The notes: generated by a model not told the origin, from the sequence alone. 64,000 nucleotides of DNA from Paraburkholderia acidicola (GCF_002362315.1 NZ_MTZV01000006.1:1798001-1862000), one strand, 5' to 3'. Positions 8,196 to 17,339 are shown, counted from the first letter of the stretch. Numbers and translations: made by a program.

Positions 8196-9050
8196 TCAGG
8201 TCTTCTCGGGCTCTTTGAAACTGGTGCTTCTCGTCAAGGTTTCCCACGTGTCGAGATCGTGATTGAGGTCCGAGAGTTTTTTGCGGATCAGATCGAGTGC
8301 GTCTCCACCGATCACCAGATGCATCGGCGGTCGATCCGACTCCACAGCGGCAATGATCGCCTTGCTGCCCAACACTGGATCGCCCTGCTGCGCCCCATGC
8401 GCAGCGGATACGTTGTCGCGCGCTTTGCCGGCGGTCTCCGCATAGGCCGGCAGTCTTGTCTTCGACTGCTTCAAGGACCCGCCGCGGAAGTCGGTTCGAA
8501 AAGCGCCCGGCTCGACGGCCATCACACCGAGACCAAAAGGCGCAATCTCTTTGGCCAGTGTTTCGGATAACCCCTCTACGGCGAACTTCGCCATATGGTA
8601 GAAACCGACCGCCGGAAAAGTCGTCAGCCCGCCGACCGAACTGATGTTGACGACGTGTCCGCGGCCACGCTCGCGCATACCGGGCAGCGCCGCCTTGATC
8701 ATGTTCCAGGTGCCGAAGACGTTGGTCTCGAACATTGCCCGGACATCATCGTCTTCACCTTCCTCGATCGCTGCGAGGTACCCGTAGCCCGCATTGTTCA
8801 CGAGCACGTCGATGGCCCCAAAGCGCGCTTCGGCCGCCGCCACTGCCGCTTGCACCTGATCGACTCGAGTAACGTCGAGCTCCACGGCAGCGGCGGCCTC
8901 GTCGTATTCCTTCAGGATGTCCTCGAGCGTGGACACATCCCGCGCACTCATGACAACGCGATAACCCGCTTTGAGAGCCTCCAGAGCCAGCGCCCGACCT
9001 AAACCTTTCGAGCAGCCTGTAATCAGCCAGACAGCATTTTTCCTGATCAT
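8196..9050 (-). CDS. Short-chain dehydrogenase/reductase
   Basis: Classical SDR of 284 residues from the ATG at 9050 (AAAGG just upstream; another ATG at 9065 lacks a site). NAD(P)-binding TGCSKGLGRAL, NNAGYGY, catalytic Ser in SSVGG and the YHMAK active site are present. It belongs to the SDR group with G-C-S-K-G-L-G that is common beside LysR genes. Divergent from a LysR gene that probably controls it. Substrate unknown. Confidence 0.9.
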   Translation of the reverse strand: MIRKNAVWLITGCSKGLGRALALEALKAGYRVVMSARDVSTLEDILKEYDEAAAAVELDVTRVDQVQAAVAAAEARFGAIDVLVNNAGYGYLAAIEEGEDDDVRAMFETNVFGTWNMIKAALPGMRERGRGHVVNISSVGGLTTFPAVGFYHMAKFAVEGLSETLAKEIAPFGLGVMAVEPGAFRTDFRGGSLKQSKTRLPAYAETAGKARDNVSAAHGAQQGDPVLGSKAIIAAVESDRPPMHLVIGGDALDLIRKKLSDLNHDLDTWETLTRSTSFKEPEKT

Positions 9051-9111
9051 GTCTTTACCTTTCATCTTGTGAACGAATCAAAATCGCACCTTGACGCTAT
9101 GGTAGAGACGC

Positions 9112-9136
9112 TTATCCTTGCAATCATCCTGGATAA
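9112..9136. promoter_or_regulatory. Inverted repeat in SDR/LysR intergenic region
   Basis: TTATCC and GGATAA form a 6-bp inverted repeat separated by 13 bases, 12 bases before the LysR start. The size resembles LysR-type operators, but the support is weak. Confidence 0.3.
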
Positions 9137-9148
9137 TTCGAATGAGTC

Positions 9149-10084
9149 ATGCCATCAGATCGCACGATACCGAGAGGCAGCCTTGACGATCTGTCGGCGT
9201 TTGCCATGGTTGCGCGAACCCGCAGCTTCACGCGCGCAGCCGCCGATCTCGGCGTGTCGAACTCCATGCTCAGTTACACGATCAAGCGGCTGGAGCAACG
9301 TCTCGGCATCGCGTTGTTGCGACGAACCAGCCGCAGCGTCGCACCGACGGAAGCGGGAGAAAAGCTGTTGCTCGCACTGGAGCCCGCGCTTGCCGCAATC
9401 CACGACACCTTAGGCACGTTAGGGCGGGAGCACGATCGCGTTTCCGGCACGCTTCGCATCACGGCGACGCGCCAGGCCTATGACGCCGTCATCCGGCCGG
9501 TGCTTGCTGACTTCTGCGCGGCGCATCCGGAAGCGACAGTCGAAGTCATCATCGATTATGGGTTTCGCGACATCGTGGCCGATCGCTTCGACGCGGGCAT
9601 TCGACTCGGCGAGAAACTGGAGCAGGACATGGTTGCGCTTCGCGTGGGACCGGAGCTTCGTATGGCGGTCGTCGCGTCGCCCACATACCTGGCGCGCTAT
9701 CCCGCGCCGCGCACACCGGAGGACCTCCAGACGCACCGTTGCATCAACTACCGGATGGTCAGCGCGCACACGCTTTACGCCTGGGAGTTTGAAAAGGACG
9801 GCCGGCATCTGAAGTTAAAACTGTCGGGCCCGCTGACGTTCAACGAACCCGAGCCCATGCTTCAAGCCGCCGTGGATGGACTCGGTGTCGCTTACGTCCT
9901 GGAGCATGAGGCGGCGGCCTCGATCAAATCGGGTCGCCTTGTCAGGTTGCTGGAAGAGTGGACGCCGCCCTTTCCCGGGTTCTTCCTGTATTACCCATCG
10001 CGCAAGCAGGTTTCCTCTGCGCTTGCGGCATTGTTGACGCTCTTAAGGGGGCGGCATAATGCGTCGCTAAAGTCCGCGACTTAA
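9149..10084 (+). CDS. LysR family transcriptional regulator
   Basis: LysR regulator of 311 residues. N-terminal winged HTH: LDDLSAFAMVARTRSFTRAAADLGVSNSMLSYTIKRLE in segments, followed by a substrate-binding domain with DAGIRLGEKLEQDMVALRVG, the mark of the AaeR/DsdC-like group that often controls a divergent oxidoreductase. The partner here is the SDR at 8196-9050. Confidence 0.92.
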   Translation: MPSDRTIPRGSLDDLSAFAMVARTRSFTRAAADLGVSNSMLSYTIKRLEQRLGIALLRRTSRSVAPTEAGEKLLLALEPALAAIHDTLGTLGREHDRVSGTLRITATRQAYDAVIRPVLADFCAAHPEATVEVIIDYGFRDIVADRFDAGIRLGEKLEQDMVALRVGPELRMAVVASPTYLARYPAPRTPEDLQTHRCINYRMVSAHTLYAWEFEKDGRHLKLKLSGPLTFNEPEPMLQAAVDGLGVAYVLEHEAAASIKSGRLVRLLEEWTPPFPGFFLYYPSRKQVSSALAALLTLLRGRHNASLKSAT

Positions 10085-10145
10085 GAGCCACCTTCGCAGA
10101 AGAGCGAGCGAGCGAGTGACCGCTCGCGCGTCCGCGAATGCACCA

Positions 10146-11621
10146 TCAAGCGGCCGCTGCATTCTTCGCAATGTCGCCAGCACTTGTCAGGTCTTCCACC
10201 CCCCAGCACAGATCCATAACGCGACGAGCCTGTTGAGCCGGGATGATCCCGTCTGCGAGATCCGCAAATTTCTTCTCGAGCGCCTGATCGCTCATCGGCA
10301 CTTCGAGACTGCCGATGGCGTGCTCGATATATTTGTGCAGCGATCGTCCGTCCTTTAGCACGATGGTCATATCGACCTGCTCAGGCTTGATCGCGGGATC
10401 GATGATCGGCACGACCTTGCCACGCAGGTCGACGATGACCGGGTCCCGCACAGCCCGATCGCTGAACTGCTTCTCGCCACCAGCTCCTTCGACAAGCGCC
10501 ACCGCGGTCGCGTGATAGATGCTGAACTTGCCTTCAAGCCCATCGCGTGGCGTCTTCTTTCCCGTGAGTTCGAGCACCAGCGGATTCACCTTGAGTTCAA
10601 CCCGAGCGATCTGGTCTGGTGTCAGCCGGTTCTCGTTGCGCAACTGGATTGCGGCATCGATGGCCGGATGCATGACGATGCCGCAGGCAAATGGTTTGTA
10701 CGTATTGAGCGCCGCTTCGTAATGCTGGCCGAGCCCGTCGGTGATCTGCGTATAGTCCTGCTTCGTGCTGAGCGTGTTTGCCCAACCACGCTTCGCTTCG
10801 ATCATCCTGTCAGAACTCGTGAAGTTCTTCGACGCGAGAATCGCCGCGAACAAACCGTTGCTCGCCGCGCGACCAGGATTGAAACTCTTGTTCATCGAAC
10901 CGAACGATTCGCGTAGCCCGACCGGTTGAGAGGCTGCAAGGCCGAGGGCCCAGATCATCTGCTGTTCATTCAATCCCATCAGCTTGCCGACGGCCGCGGC
11001 GGCACCGAATACACCGGTGGTACCGGTGATATGCCAGCCCACGTCGTAATGGTTTGGATACACCGCATTACCGATCCGGCATTCCGTCTCGACACCGAGC
11101 ACCAACGCATTCAGGAAGTCCTTGCCGTTCACCGGTTGCATTTCTGCGAGTGCGAGAATGGCAGAAGCGACCGGTCCGGCCGGATGGATGATCGTCTTCA
11201 GATGCGTATCGTCGTAATCGAAGATATGACTCGATACGCCGTTCAGGAACGCGGCGTTCATCACGTCGAATCGCTCCCGACGACCGAGCAGATTCGCCTG
11301 CGGTGGCCCCGAAAATGGCGCGAGCGCCGACACGGCGATATCGACGGTTTCGTGATGGGAACCGCCTATCGCCACGCCGACCCAGTTGAACAGCGTGCGC
11401 ACGCCTTCCTTACGGACCTTGGGCGGAAGATCGTCGTATTTCGCTCCGACTATGTAGTGAGCGAGTGTGCGTGTGACGTCTTGCGGTTCTGGTGTTACTG
11501 GTGGCCTGGCTGATGACGCACTCTCTGCCGCCTGGACGACATCCGTGGCGCGAAAGCCGGCGAGAGTGAGCGGTATGGTTGCAGAGGCGAGCAGCATTGA
11601 ACGGCGATCGACTGGGGGCAT
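10146..11621 (-). CDS. MmgE/PrpD family protein with Tat-like signal
   Basis: Protein of 491 residues of the MmgE/PrpD family (2-methylcitrate dehydratase and cis-aconitate decarboxylase relatives). Family features include the all-helical N-terminal domain (TLFNWVGVAIGG), FDYDDTHLKTIIHPAGPVAS and GWHITGTTGVFGAAAAVGKL. Unlike cytoplasmic PrpD it begins with VDRRSMLLASATIPLTLAG, a twin-arginine-like signal. The start at 11621 follows GAGGAG; the open frame upstream to 11756 looks non-coding. Probably a periplasmic dehydratase or isomerase; reaction unknown. No other propionate genes are near. Confidence 0.85.
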   Translation of the reverse strand: MPPVDRRSMLLASATIPLTLAGFRATDVVQAAESASSARPPVTPEPQDVTRTLAHYIVGAKYDDLPPKVRKEGVRTLFNWVGVAIGGSHHETVDIAVSALAPFSGPPQANLLGRRERFDVMNAAFLNGVSSHIFDYDDTHLKTIIHPAGPVASAILALAEMQPVNGKDFLNALVLGVETECRIGNAVYPNHYDVGWHITGTTGVFGAAAAVGKLMGLNEQQMIWALGLAASQPVGLRESFGSMNKSFNPGRAASNGLFAAILASKNFTSSDRMIEAKRGWANTLSTKQDYTQITDGLGQHYEAALNTYKPFACGIVMHPAIDAAIQLRNENRLTPDQIARVELKVNPLVLELTGKKTPRDGLEGKFSIYHATAVALVEGAGGEKQFSDRAVRDPVIVDLRGKVVPIIDPAIKPEQVDMTIVLKDGRSLHKYIEHAIGSLEVPMSDQALEKKFADLADGIIPAQQARRVMDLCWGVEDLTSAGDIAKNAAAA

Positions 11622-11840
11622 CACGACTCCTCGAGTGGGCCAACGTTTCGGTGGCGCGATGTGTGCAGCCGTGAAGGCCAAAGCGCTTTTTGTGTCGCAG
11701 TGTATCTGCGAATCGCCGTGATACACGACATTGCAATCGACCCGCCTCTCAGACACAAACCAGATACTTCGGCGCGTTCAAATGCATCAACGCCAGACGC
11801 TGCGTGCATCCTGCCTCTCAACCTGAACGGTCCAGTATCC

Positions 11841-13025
11841 ATGCTCTCCATTATCTTCTCCAGTCTGCCCGGTATCTTCACGATCCTCGGTATGTACATC
11901 CGGCCGCCACGGCGCTTCGTCATGTTTTGCCTCACGGCGGCCATTGCACTTGGCGTCAACACGGTAGTGCTGGCTCGCGTGCCGACGGTTGTCGACTCCG
12001 GACGCGAGGAGAAACCAGTCGACCCGCTTCCGCGCAGCGCTGCGGCATTGCCCGTGGAAGGCGTACTGCCGACGCTTGACGGCGCAGTGGCGTGGTTGAA
12101 CTCCCCGCCGCTGACCGCTCAGAACCTGCGCGGCAAGGTCGTGCTGGTCAACTTCTGGACCTATTCGTGCATCAACAGCTTACGTTCGCTGCCGTATCTG
12201 AAAGCGTGGGCGCAAAAGTACAAGGCCCAAGGGCTGGTTGTAATAGGTGTGCATGCGCCCGAATTCACTTTCGAGCATAACGTCAGCAATGTAAAGAAAG
12301 CCACGCATGACCTCGGCATCACCTACCCGGTCGCAGTCGACAATAACAACGCGATCTGGCGCGCGCTGGGCAATGAATACTGGCCTGCTTTGTATGTGGT
12401 CGATGCGCAGGGACGGATCCGCTATCACTATTTCGGCGAGGGCGACTACGTACAATCGGAAAAGGTCATTCAGCAACTGCTGATCGACGCGGGACATGCA
12501 GACGCGGCAAAGATCGCACCGGGGCTGGCCGATATCCCTGCGCAAGGCGTGCAGATGGCCGCTGACATCACCGATATCCAGTCTCCCGAAACCTATATCG
12601 GCTACGCGCGAGCAGACAATTTCGTTTCACGCGGTGGCGAAACGCAGGACCAACCGCGTACGTATGTCGCCCCCTCGCAGCCAGCCTTGAATGACTGGGG
12701 ACTTGCGGGCACCTGGAAGGTCGGCGCTGAGCGTGCGGTACTGACGGCTCCGTCCGGGCGCATCGTCTTTCGTTTCCATGCACGCGATCTGCATCTGGTG
12801 CTTGGGCCTGGCAATGACGGGAAACCGGTGCGGTTTCGCGTCAGCATCGATGGCGCCGCGCCTGGCGAAGCACACGGCGTCGACGTCAGCGCTGATGGAA
12901 GTGGAGCCGTGACTGAGCAGCGACTCTATCAACTGGTGCGGCAAACCGGCAACATCCAGGACCACACGTTCTCGATCGAGTTTCTGGACCCGGGTGTCGA
13001 GGCGTATGTATTCACGTTCGGCTGA
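11841..13025 (+). CDS. Exported thioredoxin-like (DipZ C-terminal type) protein
   Basis: Protein of about 394 residues. A hydrophobic N-terminus (signal or anchor) precedes a redoxin domain, LRGKVVLVNFWTYSCINSLRSLPYL, then a C-terminal beta-sandwich domain (VLTAPSGRIVFRFHARDLHLVLGP and SIDGAAPGEAHGVDVSADG), the arrangement of the DipZ/YneN-type cytochrome c biogenesis thioredoxins. The usual C-I-N-C reads C-I-N-S, so the second redox cysteine is missing. The start is uncertain: ATG 11841 is used, ATG 11892 would also give a good signal peptide, and neither has a clear ribosome site. Confidence 0.8.
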   Translation: MLSIIFSSLPGIFTILGMYIRPPRRFVMFCLTAAIALGVNTVVLARVPTVVDSGREEKPVDPLPRSAAALPVEGVLPTLDGAVAWLNSPPLTAQNLRGKVVLVNFWTYSCINSLRSLPYLKAWAQKYKAQGLVVIGVHAPEFTFEHNVSNVKKATHDLGITYPVAVDNNNAIWRALGNEYWPALYVVDAQGRIRYHYFGEGDYVQSEKVIQQLLIDAGHADAAKIAPGLADIPAQGVQMAADITDIQSPETYIGYARADNFVSRGGETQDQPRTYVAPSQPALNDWGLAGTWKVGAERAVLTAPSGRIVFRFHARDLHLVLGPGNDGKPVRFRVSIDGAAPGEAHGVDVSADGSGAVTEQRLYQLVRQTGNIQDHTFSIEFLDPGVEAYVFTFG

Positions 13026-13172
13026 TGATCGACGAAACGATGCATGTGCATTCGTTGCTCGAAGGCTGCCGTCACGTCATTTCTCGCGCTACCGGAGCGC
13101 AGGACATCCTTAGGTTTGATATCGTTAGATGTAGTCAGACAAGCAATATCCATCCAAACTAAAGGCACTCAA

Positions 13173-13601
13173 ATGATCGACCACGTCTACATTTCCGTCA
13201 TCGACATCGACAGGTCACTGGCTTTCTATTCCGAAGCCTTGAAGCCACTCGGCTGGCGCGTATTTGGCAACTACGACGCCGCTTCGGGCCCTAAGGGCGT
13301 CCCCGATCTTTACGGCATTGGTGACGACGTGTACGGCAAGGGCGATGCGGTCGGCTCAAGCATCTGGTTACGTCGACGCAACCCCGGCGAGACCGGGCTG
13401 TACCTCGGGATCGTCTGCGACACCAATGAACTGGTTGACGCCGCTTACGCAGCTGCAATCAAAGCCGGTGGCACCGATGAAGGGAAGCCTGCGGATCGCG
13501 CCTACTTCGCCCGCGGCTACTATGCTGCCAACGTCGCCGACTTCGATGGCAACCGGCTTGAGTTTGTACACAAAGCGTGGAATCCCAAGCGACACGCATA
13601 G
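13173..13601 (+). CDS. VOC (glyoxalase/bleomycin resistance) family protein
   Basis: Protein of 142 residues with the paired beta-alpha-beta-beta-beta modules of the VOC superfamily: MIDHVYISVIDIDRSLAFYSEAL at the start and YYAANVADFDGNRLEFVHK at the end, where D-G-N-x-L-E-x-V carries the C-terminal metal-ligand Glu. The ATG at 13173 is chosen because it begins the first VOC strand; the open frame before it looks non-coding. Function unknown. Confidence 0.88.
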   Translation: MIDHVYISVIDIDRSLAFYSEALKPLGWRVFGNYDAASGPKGVPDLYGIGDDVYGKGDAVGSSIWLRRRNPGETGLYLGIVCDTNELVDAAYAAAIKAGGTDEGKPADRAYFARGYYAANVADFDGNRLEFVHKAWNPKRHA

Positions 13602-13631
13602 TGGCGGGCCGACTCTTCCCGATATGGCGAC

Positions 13632-14150
13632 CTATCCTTCCGGCGTGTGCAACACGATGTAAAAGTCTTCGGCCGACGAAGGCGGGACGAAGTACTGCGT
13701 TATCTGATCAAACTCCGCGTCAGTTGCTTTGAACGGATGCTCGCCTGAGGCGTTACGCGCCCTCAAGCGAGCCTTGCAAACGTCGTCGCTAACATCCAGA
13801 TAGTGCAACCGGTGCTCCACCCAGGCTCCGCTAAATAATTCACGCCCCCAGGCGCGACTGTTTCTTGTGTTGAAGGGAAAGTCCAGAACGATGGACACCC
13901 CGGCCGATAGAAGTGCCTGCACATGCTCCGAGAGCACTCGTCTGATCCGCACCGAACACCGCACGTAGTCCTCAAGCGTGCGGATCTCGCCCGGATAGAG
14001 ATGCGTAAGCCAGACATCTTCGCTGATCACCACGGCATTCTCGGTGCGCGCCAGGTGTTTCGTCAGTGTCGATTTCCCCGACGCGATCTTCCCGCAGAGC
14101 ATGTGAAGAACCGCTGTGTTTTCCAGACTTCCTTTGCTCTTGCTCATCAT
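13632..14150 (-). CDS. AAA-family P-loop kinase-like protein
   Basis: Protein of 172 residues with a Walker A motif, GKIASGKST, early in the chain, a DFPFNTR segment in the Walker B region and a basic lid (ARLRARNASGEHPFKATDAEF), the pattern of small nucleoside-kinase or zeta-toxin-like P-loop proteins (AAA_33). Two consecutive ATGs at 14150/14147 follow AAAGGA. No antitoxin gene is adjacent, so a stand-alone kinase of unknown substrate is most likely. Confidence 0.78.
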   Translation of the reverse strand: MMSKSKGSLENTAVLHMLCGKIASGKSTLTKHLARTENAVVISEDVWLTHLYPGEIRTLEDYVRCSVRIRRVLSEHVQALLSAGVSIVLDFPFNTRNSRAWGRELFSGAWVEHRLHYLDVSDDVCKARLRARNASGEHPFKATDAEFDQITQYFVPPSSAEDFYIVLHTPEG

Positions 14151-14179
14151 TTCCGGGTCCTTTGGTAAGGAGGGCCCAG

Positions 14180-14208
14180 AAAGCAAAAACCCGCCGTCTG
14201 GGCGGGTT
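14180..14208 (-). terminator. Intrinsic terminator of alpha/beta hydrolase gene
   Basis: On the minus strand CCCGCC-CAGAC-GGCGGG is followed by TTTTTGCTTT. It lies about 160 bases after the stop of the hydrolase gene at 14370 and before the start of the kinase gene. Confidence 0.7.
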
Positions 14209-14369
14209 GCTTGCGAACTTTCAGGTCGAGAGCTATTCCGCCGATAGGGAAGCGGCGGGAATAATCGACGTGGTGTGGAATCGGTTCATGAAAAAATACT
14301 ACTGCGATAAGCGGGGAGAGACAAGCCACCCCCCGCTACATCGCGCAACTAAACCGGCACAACCCTCAC

Positions 14370-15287
14370 TCAACTGCCACTCCCCTTCAACGCCGACCTC
14401 AACAACCGATCAATCGCCACAGCAATCTCATCGACATGCGTTTCCAGCGCGAAGTGTCCCGTGTCGAGAAACTCGACAATCGCATCCGGGTTATCACGCC
14501 GGTAAGCATCCGCACCCGGCGGAATGAAGAACGGATCATGCTTGCCCCAGATCGCAAGTGTCGGCGGCCGGAACTCGCGGAAATAAGCCTGAAACTTCGG
14601 ATACAGCGCGAGGTTCGACCGATAGTCGAGAAACAGATCGAGCTGGATATCGCGATTACCAGGCCGCTCGAATAGCGCCGTATCGAGCGTGTATGTCTCT
14701 GGCGCAACAGTCTGCGGATCAGCAACACCGTGCTCATACTGCCAGCGCGTACCTGCAAGCGTCAGCACTTCATCGGCAATCGTCTTGCGGTTCGCGTCGG
14801 TCGGGTTCGACCAGTACGCGCGAATCGGAGCCCATGCATCGCCAAGTCCCTCCTCGTACGCATTGCCGTTCTGCGACACAAGCGCGGTTACCCGCTCCGG
14901 ATGCGCAAGGGCAAGCCGGAAGCCAACCGGCGCACCGTAGTCGAACACATACAGCGCATAGCGACCAAGCCCAAGCGCATCGACAAAAGCGAGCGCAGTC
15001 TTCGCGAGCCCGTCGAACGAATAGGTATAGCCGCGCGCATCCGGCACCGTCGTAAAACCGAAGCCCGGCAGATCAGGCGCGATCACACGATAACGCGCCG
15101 CCAGACGCGGTATCAGCTCACGGAACATATGCGACGACGTGGGAAAACCGTGCAGCAGCAACAGCACCGGCGCATCGGCCGGGCCGGCTTCGCGATAGAA
15201 CACGTTGACACCATCGGCATCGACGCGCTTGAGCGACACATGGGGAATGGCAGGCAACCCGGCTTCGGACAGCAACGACGTCGACAT
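14370..15287 (-). CDS. Alpha/beta hydrolase with Asp nucleophile (haloalkane dehalogenase/epoxide hydrolase-like)
   Basis: Hydrolase of 305 residues. The oxyanion segment HGFPTSS (46-52), nucleophile-elbow Asp116 in VFDYGAPVG, acid residue near Asp251 (GKHDPFF) and His278 in LDTGHFALE form the catalytic set. An aspartate instead of serine nucleophile points to haloalkane dehalogenase or epoxide hydrolase chemistry. AGGAGA precedes the ATG. Divergent from a CGNR-type regulator across a repeat-rich intergenic region, suggesting inducible control. Confidence 0.85.
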   Translation of the reverse strand: MSTSLLSEAGLPAIPHVSLKRVDADGVNVFYREAGPADAPVLLLLHGFPTSSHMFRELIPRLAARYRVIAPDLPGFGFTTVPDARGYTYSFDGLAKTALAFVDALGLGRYALYVFDYGAPVGFRLALAHPERVTALVSQNGNAYEEGLGDAWAPIRAYWSNPTDANRKTIADEVLTLAGTRWQYEHGVADPQTVAPETYTLDTALFERPGNRDIQLDLFLDYRSNLALYPKFQAYFREFRPPTLAIWGKHDPFFIPPGADAYRRDNPDAIVEFLDTGHFALETHVDEIAVAIDRLLRSALKGSGS

Positions 15288-15440
15288 GATGATGTTCTCC
15301 TGGGAAAATGGACGGTGAAACCATTAAAATTGACTCAGTACGGTTACATCATTGACGACACAATGTAACTTGTCAAGGACAATTTTGACGGTTACAGTGA
15401 ATTCACTGTCCCTTGTGCTCTCCAGCCAGACGCTTCTGCC
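15288..15440. promoter_or_regulatory. Divergent promoter region with repeats
   Basis: Between the hydrolase and the CGNR regulator, CGGTTACA occurs twice in the same orientation (15341-15348 and 15390-15397), an inverted TGTAAC copy lies between, and CAGTGAATTCACTG at 15395-15408 is a perfect 14-bp palindrome. These are candidate operators for the CGNR regulator. Confidence 0.45.
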
Positions 15441-16022
15441 ATGAACTCGCCCCGGCCCCCGGCCGTCCTGATCGAACCGATGTTGATCGGCGACCACGCC
15501 GCGCTCGATCTGTTGAACACCGTCGCGCAGGTGGACGGCGCGCCGCGCGATTTCCTGCAAAGCGACGCGGATGTATTGCGCTGGCTCGATCGAATGGGGT
15601 TACCCGCGGACGCACCAGCCTTCACGCCGCACGCGTTGCTCGACGCGACACGCACGCTGCGCGAGACGGTTCGAACGCTCGTGGCGCAGCGCAAGGCAGG
15701 GAAAAACGTGGACGTGGCCGCGCTGAATGCCTTTCTCGCGCGCGGTCACTATGCCGTGCAGGTGGTAGCGGATGAAGGAGGCTGGCGTGTCGAGCGGCGC
15801 ACTGAGCAGCGCTGCGTCGAACATCTGTTGATGCCGCTTGCCGAAGCGGCGGCGGAACTACTCGCCAACGGCGACTTCAATCTCGTGCGCAAATGCGAGC
15901 AGTCCGATTGCACCAAGTGTTTCTATGACCGGACGAAATCGCATCGGCGCCGCTGGTGCAGCATGGCGACCTGCGGCAACCGCCACAAGGTTGCGAATTT
16001 CCGCAAGCGGCAGCAGGGCTGA
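15441..16022 (+). CDS. CGNR zinc-finger / ABATE domain regulator
   Basis: Protein of 193 residues. The N-terminal three-quarters is an ABATE stress-response domain beginning with HAALDLLNTVAQVDG; the C-terminus is the CGNR zinc finger with CEQSDCTKCFYD followed by RRWCSMATCGNRHKVANFR, supplying the metal-binding cysteines and the DNA-binding signature. Such proteins are thought to be transcription regulators. Divergent from the alpha/beta hydrolase, its probable target. Confidence 0.88.
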   Translation: MNSPRPPAVLIEPMLIGDHAALDLLNTVAQVDGAPRDFLQSDADVLRWLDRMGLPADAPAFTPHALLDATRTLRETVRTLVAQRKAGKNVDVAALNAFLARGHYAVQVVADEGGWRVERRTEQRCVEHLLMPLAEAAAELLANGDFNLVRKCEQSDCTKCFYDRTKSHRRRWCSMATCGNRHKVANFRKRQQG

Positions 16023-16056
16023 GCCGCGTCGTCGTCACGCGCAACGCGCCCGGCGT

Positions 16057-17331
16057 TCAGGTACCCGCTGTGCGAGCTCGCTCCAGCAGCAATTCACGTT
16101 CGCGGGCATTACGGGTCATCGACGCAGCCCGCGCGAATTCGGCACGCGCCTCGTCGATACGACCGAGCTTGGCGAGCAGATCGCCGCGCACGCTCGGTAG
16201 CCAGTGGTAGTTCAAGAGTGCGGGTTCGGCCGCCAGTGCATCGACGAGTTCGAGCCCGGCAGCAGGACCGAACGCCATCCCCACCGCCACCGCGCGGTTC
16301 AGCTCGACCACCGGCGATGGCGTGACCTGCACGAGCGCATCGTAGAGCGCGACGATCTGCACCCAGTCGGTGTCGGCCGCTTGATGCGCACGCGCGTGGC
16401 AGGCGGCGAGCGCGGCCTGCAGCGCATACGGTCCGCTCGCGCCGCCGAGCGTCCCGGCGCGTTCCAGCGAGACCAGTCCGCGGCGGATCAGCAGCGGGTC
16501 CCAGCGGCTACGATCCTGGTCGAGCAGCAACACCGGCCGCCCTTCCGTATCGACGCGTGCATGCGTGCGCGACGCCTGGATTTCCATCAGCGCGACCAGA
16601 CCGTGCACTTCGCTCTCGCCGGGCGCGAGCCCGGCCAGCACACGCCCGAGCCGCACCGCTTCTTCGCAGAGCGCGGGGCGCATCCAGTCGTCGCCGGCAG
16701 TCGCCGAATAGCCTTCGTTGAAAATCAGGTAGATCACTTCGAGCACCGACGCGAGGCGCACCGCGCGCGCATCGGCCTGCGGCACTTCGAACGGCACTTT
16801 CGCCGCCGTCAACGTGCGTTTCGCGCGCACGATGCGCTGCGCAATCGTCGGCTCCGGCACGAGAAAGCCGCGCGCGATTTCGTCGGTGGTGAGGCCGCCT
16901 AGCAGGCGCAGTGTCAACGCGACGCGCGCATCGGTCGATAGCACCGGGTGGCACGCGGTGAACACGAGCCGCAGCAGGTCGTCGCCGATGTCGTCGGCGC
17001 GCGCGGCATCGAGCGCGTCGACGAAGTCGGGCACGACGTGCGCTTCGAGTGCGTCCAGGTCGAGGCCGAGTTCCTCATGCTTGCGCGCATGCAGCGAATC
17101 GAGCCGCAACCGGTCGAGCGCACGGTTTTTTGCGGTCGCCATCAGCCAGGCCCCCGGGTTATCGGGCACGCCCGCTTCGGGCCAATGCTCGAGCGCGGCC
17201 ACGAGCGCGTCCTGCGCGAGTTCCTCGGCCACGCCGACGTCGCGCACGACACGCGCGACGTAAGCAATGACCTTCGCCGCCTCGATCCGCCAGACCGCTT
17301 CGATTGCACGATGTGTCGCTGCCGTAGTCAC
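16057..17331 (-). CDS. ECF sigma factor, ECF42-type with C-terminal extension
   Basis: Protein of 424 residues. The N-terminal 170 residues hold sigma region 2 (AVWRIEAAKVIAYVARVV, NPGAWLMATAKNRALDRLR) and region 4 (LTLRLLGGLTTDEIARGF, AQRIVRAKRTL). A long helical C-terminal extension follows (YLIFNEGYSAT, LNRAVAVGMAFGP), the hallmark of ECF42, which has no anti-sigma partner and is encoded with DGPF proteins. GTG at 17331 is the start closest to the sigma domain. It is the last gene of a run of two DGPF proteins, an SRPBCC and a VOC protein, eight bases after the VOC stop. Confidence 0.9.
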   Translation of the reverse strand: MTTAATHRAIEAVWRIEAAKVIAYVARVVRDVGVAEELAQDALVAALEHWPEAGVPDNPGAWLMATAKNRALDRLRLDSLHARKHEELGLDLDALEAHVVPDFVDALDAARADDIGDDLLRLVFTACHPVLSTDARVALTLRLLGGLTTDEIARGFLVPEPTIAQRIVRAKRTLTAAKVPFEVPQADARAVRLASVLEVIYLIFNEGYSATAGDDWMRPALCEEAVRLGRVLAGLAPGESEVHGLVALMEIQASRTHARVDTEGRPVLLLDQDRSRWDPLLIRRGLVSLERAGTLGGASGPYALQAALAACHARAHQAADTDWVQIVALYDALVQVTPSPVVELNRAVAVGMAFGPAAGLELVDALAAEPALLNYHWLPSVRGDLLAKLGRIDEARAEFARAASMTRNARERELLLERARTAGT

Positions 17332-17339
17332 GGCCGGCC

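Noticed and set aside
13632..14150. P-loop protein as a zeta-type toxin of a toxin-antitoxin pair
   Set aside because: No small antitoxin gene is adjacent and the motif set suits a general small-molecule kinase as well.
14147..14329. Minus-strand 60-codon frame, considered as a leader peptide
   Set aside because: No run of one amino acid, no ribosome site, and the hairpin at 14180-14208 lies inside the frame instead of after it; it fits the end of the hydrolase transcript.
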